Assembly (NCBI GenBank): GCA_005798285.1
Contig: SYKE01000050.1
Coordinates: 1 to 34,152, forward strand
Origin: Actinomycetota bacterium
GTDB taxonomy: Bacteria; Armatimonadota; SYMT01
DNA length: 34,152 nt
Direction of reading: 5' to 3'
Position numbers and translations under genes: made by a program. Within the stretch, counting starts at the first letter, position 1. Each line of letters opens with the position of its first letter. Shown here piece after piece: positions 33,701-34,152 of the stretch. A model generated the notes under the pieces. That model saw only the letters and a program-made list of their open reading frames with translations, was not told where the DNA came from and made no database searches.

Positions 33701-33986
33701 GTTCAGCCCTCGGATCAGCTATCGATACGAGGGCAACATGCGGCGGATGGTGCGGGTGCGCTTCTTGCGACCGTACCGCCGAGACGTCGCGAACGACATC
33801 GTATCGGAAGAAATCTGCTGGTCGGCGCCGCTTCCGGCGGGCGCGACCGCACCGCCTTCGAACCTCCGCGATGTGGATGCCGTTGTTGCCGAAGCGATGA
33901 CCAACAACAGCTACGTGGAGATCCTGCCGCTGCTCCCCCGGCTCCCGGTCGGGCAGTTGCTCTATGAGGGGAACCCTCTGCTGTGA
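30705..33986 (+). CDS. Giant PilX/GspK-like minor pseudopilin
   Basis: After a basic leader comes R-R-G|Q-T-L-I-M-A-L-S-I-L-F-L-M-V-L-L-G-G-V and then A-L-S-L-A-M-A-G-L-Q-Y-A-S-E-Q-L. This is the PilX/GspK layout, including the absence of Glu at +5 (Met here), which is the known exception in GspK. Canonical GspK has about 330 residues; here there are 1,093. The long beta-rich body contains the stretch P-K-Q-L-T-I-V-S-G-G-T-I-Y-I-E-G-N-I near 32560-32610. Comparable strands occur in PilX-type proteins of other phyla. ATG 30705 is chosen for GGAGG five bases upstream. GTG 30543, overlapping the previous stop codon, would add 54 basic, unstructured residues. Likely role: tip or initiating complex of the fibre. 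Confidence 0.75.
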   Translation: MRAVMTGAIHRANRAAATGAPSVPGRRGHRRGQTLIMALSILFLMVLLGGVFVTLVLSNLQRVGRQGNTDDALSLAMAGLQYASEQLKNSPEGADWRPRATDPLWSLPNAANAAIAAARQLDPDFEYLNPRDATTGRVLNPYVRIPMGRGRCLLRVTYRPQFQPASAASEAAGVRDQFDPNSGMLLIESVGRPGEYDPNDPTFLRDPAQPRITGPVRKIEALVSIGLLDQLWWITNRTNERGPANLGVPAFRQPNTAAGEPTQLVEYPTVYQGSIRSNTSVKFNGRSVLRVYPSRGEGLFVKGDISLAAVSNRDAADPTASDPVLRIDVVADTGGPNTGSSGATVVPPDGQDDDPTNDTRLLALPGLPSTDPNFETPLYQRLLTSGRASQKVVRDERHLRTDAEARSRSTRVVDAPVLDQVDPITGASRWHQLTRDSGGRIQVQGGRVVNSGWYGLTDAALPPSIRARGLYVDNYADIQYPDDRRRVKSEWLQRSGERTGWYADQYVPAVKDATTGTLREIAELQLVPVFDAVKGRPMPKIRITRTDPDIRQLNVPIGSSVTPRHFYSLTNVTGTPTGGTANLVNPVQVRDFDYPENGVIYCEGSVRVRGMVGYQDLPKQLTIVSGGTIYIEGNIIRPPGQVGSQVALLAQDYVCLNPTAFTRVDPGPDVVVEPHGWDPDSGQPTQWHYSVPQDRYLDITVSSARALPVNGANPNYLLHMRHSAIEGDVSSETAINIFQPILAPAATPWPDWTRDRIDFNAPPFGAVPTRSFLFHQIAAGTRPSWAETNFLSRQGQPGNFEGRSVALTAPLPAGLEGVYRILCGPKDDPNGGANPVSTYNGQPYWLSRVAALPTSEPLPIKVEAVMYAYSGSWFVIPPPFFNLRPEDSRARYLNTGRRQDNVFQDPPGSPALSPNPAGTQSPLLHPFYNEPLNIDIQVIGSIVENFPAEPSEAALWTSRLWVTDLDFNRANGNSDNDPSIWPPTSPDNAANWITSGRSLFSPRISYRYEGNMRRMVRVRFLRPYRRDVANDIVSEEICWSAPLPAGATAPPSNLRDVDAVVAEAMTNNSYVEILPLLPRLPVGQLLYEGNPLL

Positions 33987-33994
33987 GGATGACG

Positions 33995-34152
33995 ATGCAC
34001 CGACGAAGCGTTTCTTCTCTGGTTGCCGCGGCGATCCTGATCCTCGGCGCCGTGCCGATGGTCTGGGCGCAGCGTGACGCCCGCCTCCAGCTCGGCCGTT
34101 CGCGCCGCCTGAAGGCCTGCGTCGGCCTCATCCCGACGATGGGGGAACCCGA
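33995..34152 (+). CDS. Secreted or periplasmic protein, N-terminal fragment (runs off the window)
   Basis: An open frame begins at ATG 33995 (GAGG six bases upstream) or ATG 33989 and remains open to the end of the window. The first ~24 residues are a clear signal peptide: M-H-R-R-S-V, a hydrophobic core L-V-A-A-A-I-L-I-L-G-A-V and the cleavage site V-W-A-Q. The next ~28 residues are Arg/Leu-rich without a recognisable motif. It starts two to eight bases after the GspK-like gene, so it belongs to the same operon. Too little remains to assign a family. Confidence 0.65.
   Translation, partial: MHRRSVSSLVAAAILILGAVPMVWAQRDARLQLGRSRRLKACVGLIPTMGEP

Overview
The window is GC-rich, gene-dense DNA from a Gram-negative (diderm) bacterium. 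An LptD/OstA-like lipopolysaccharide-transport protein, several predicted outer-membrane beta-barrels ending in phenylalanine, a phosphate-porin-like protein and a complete TonB-ExbB-ExbD energising set all imply an outer membrane. The pseudopilins are very large and one resembles the 'H-X9-DG' type, which is common in Planctomycetes and Armatimonadota. Together with the PurA subfamily this makes an uncultured Armatimonadota-like lineage my best guess, held with moderate to low confidence. There are no rRNA or tRNA genes, CRISPR arrays or insertion sequences.

Region 1 (1-5598, + strand) is an envelope block: the tail of a barrel protein, a double-hairpin terminator, an LptD-like protein, a 698-residue predicted outer-membrane barrel and a polytopic GT-C-type glycosyltransferase-like protein. 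Region 2 (5687-11757, - strand) holds an OprO/OprP-type porin behind its own leader with a 14-bp perfect inverted repeat. Upstream of it is a TonB-dependent receptor-exbB-exbD-tonB operon, a self-contained outer-membrane uptake system of unknown substrate. Region 3 (11930-14070, - strand) is a LysR regulator translationally coupled (TAATG) to a membrane class III adenylate cyclase. The LysR gene seems to start at a CTG codon, and it diverges from purA across a region with two LysR-type dyads.

Region 4 (14231-19430) is metabolic: purA, then on the - strand a DinB-like protein followed by an amidohydrolase whose ribosome-binding site is buried in a 14-bp hairpin, then on the + strand a DUF362 protein and aroE. 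Region 5 (19540-34152, + strand) is a type IV pilus / type II secretion-like cluster. It contains pilB, pilT, pilC and a prepilin peptidase with a long internal insertion, then four prepilin-like genes in the GspH-I-J-K order, three of them several times the usual size, and finally a truncated secreted-protein gene.

The most unusual content is the oversized minor-pseudopilin set. Two of these proteins carry a short 'x-[IV]-D-[YW]-x-x-G-[VI]' strand motif also seen in the N-terminal part of the barrel protein at 1954-4050. The other notable feature is a series of strong hairpins placed immediately upstream of start codons.
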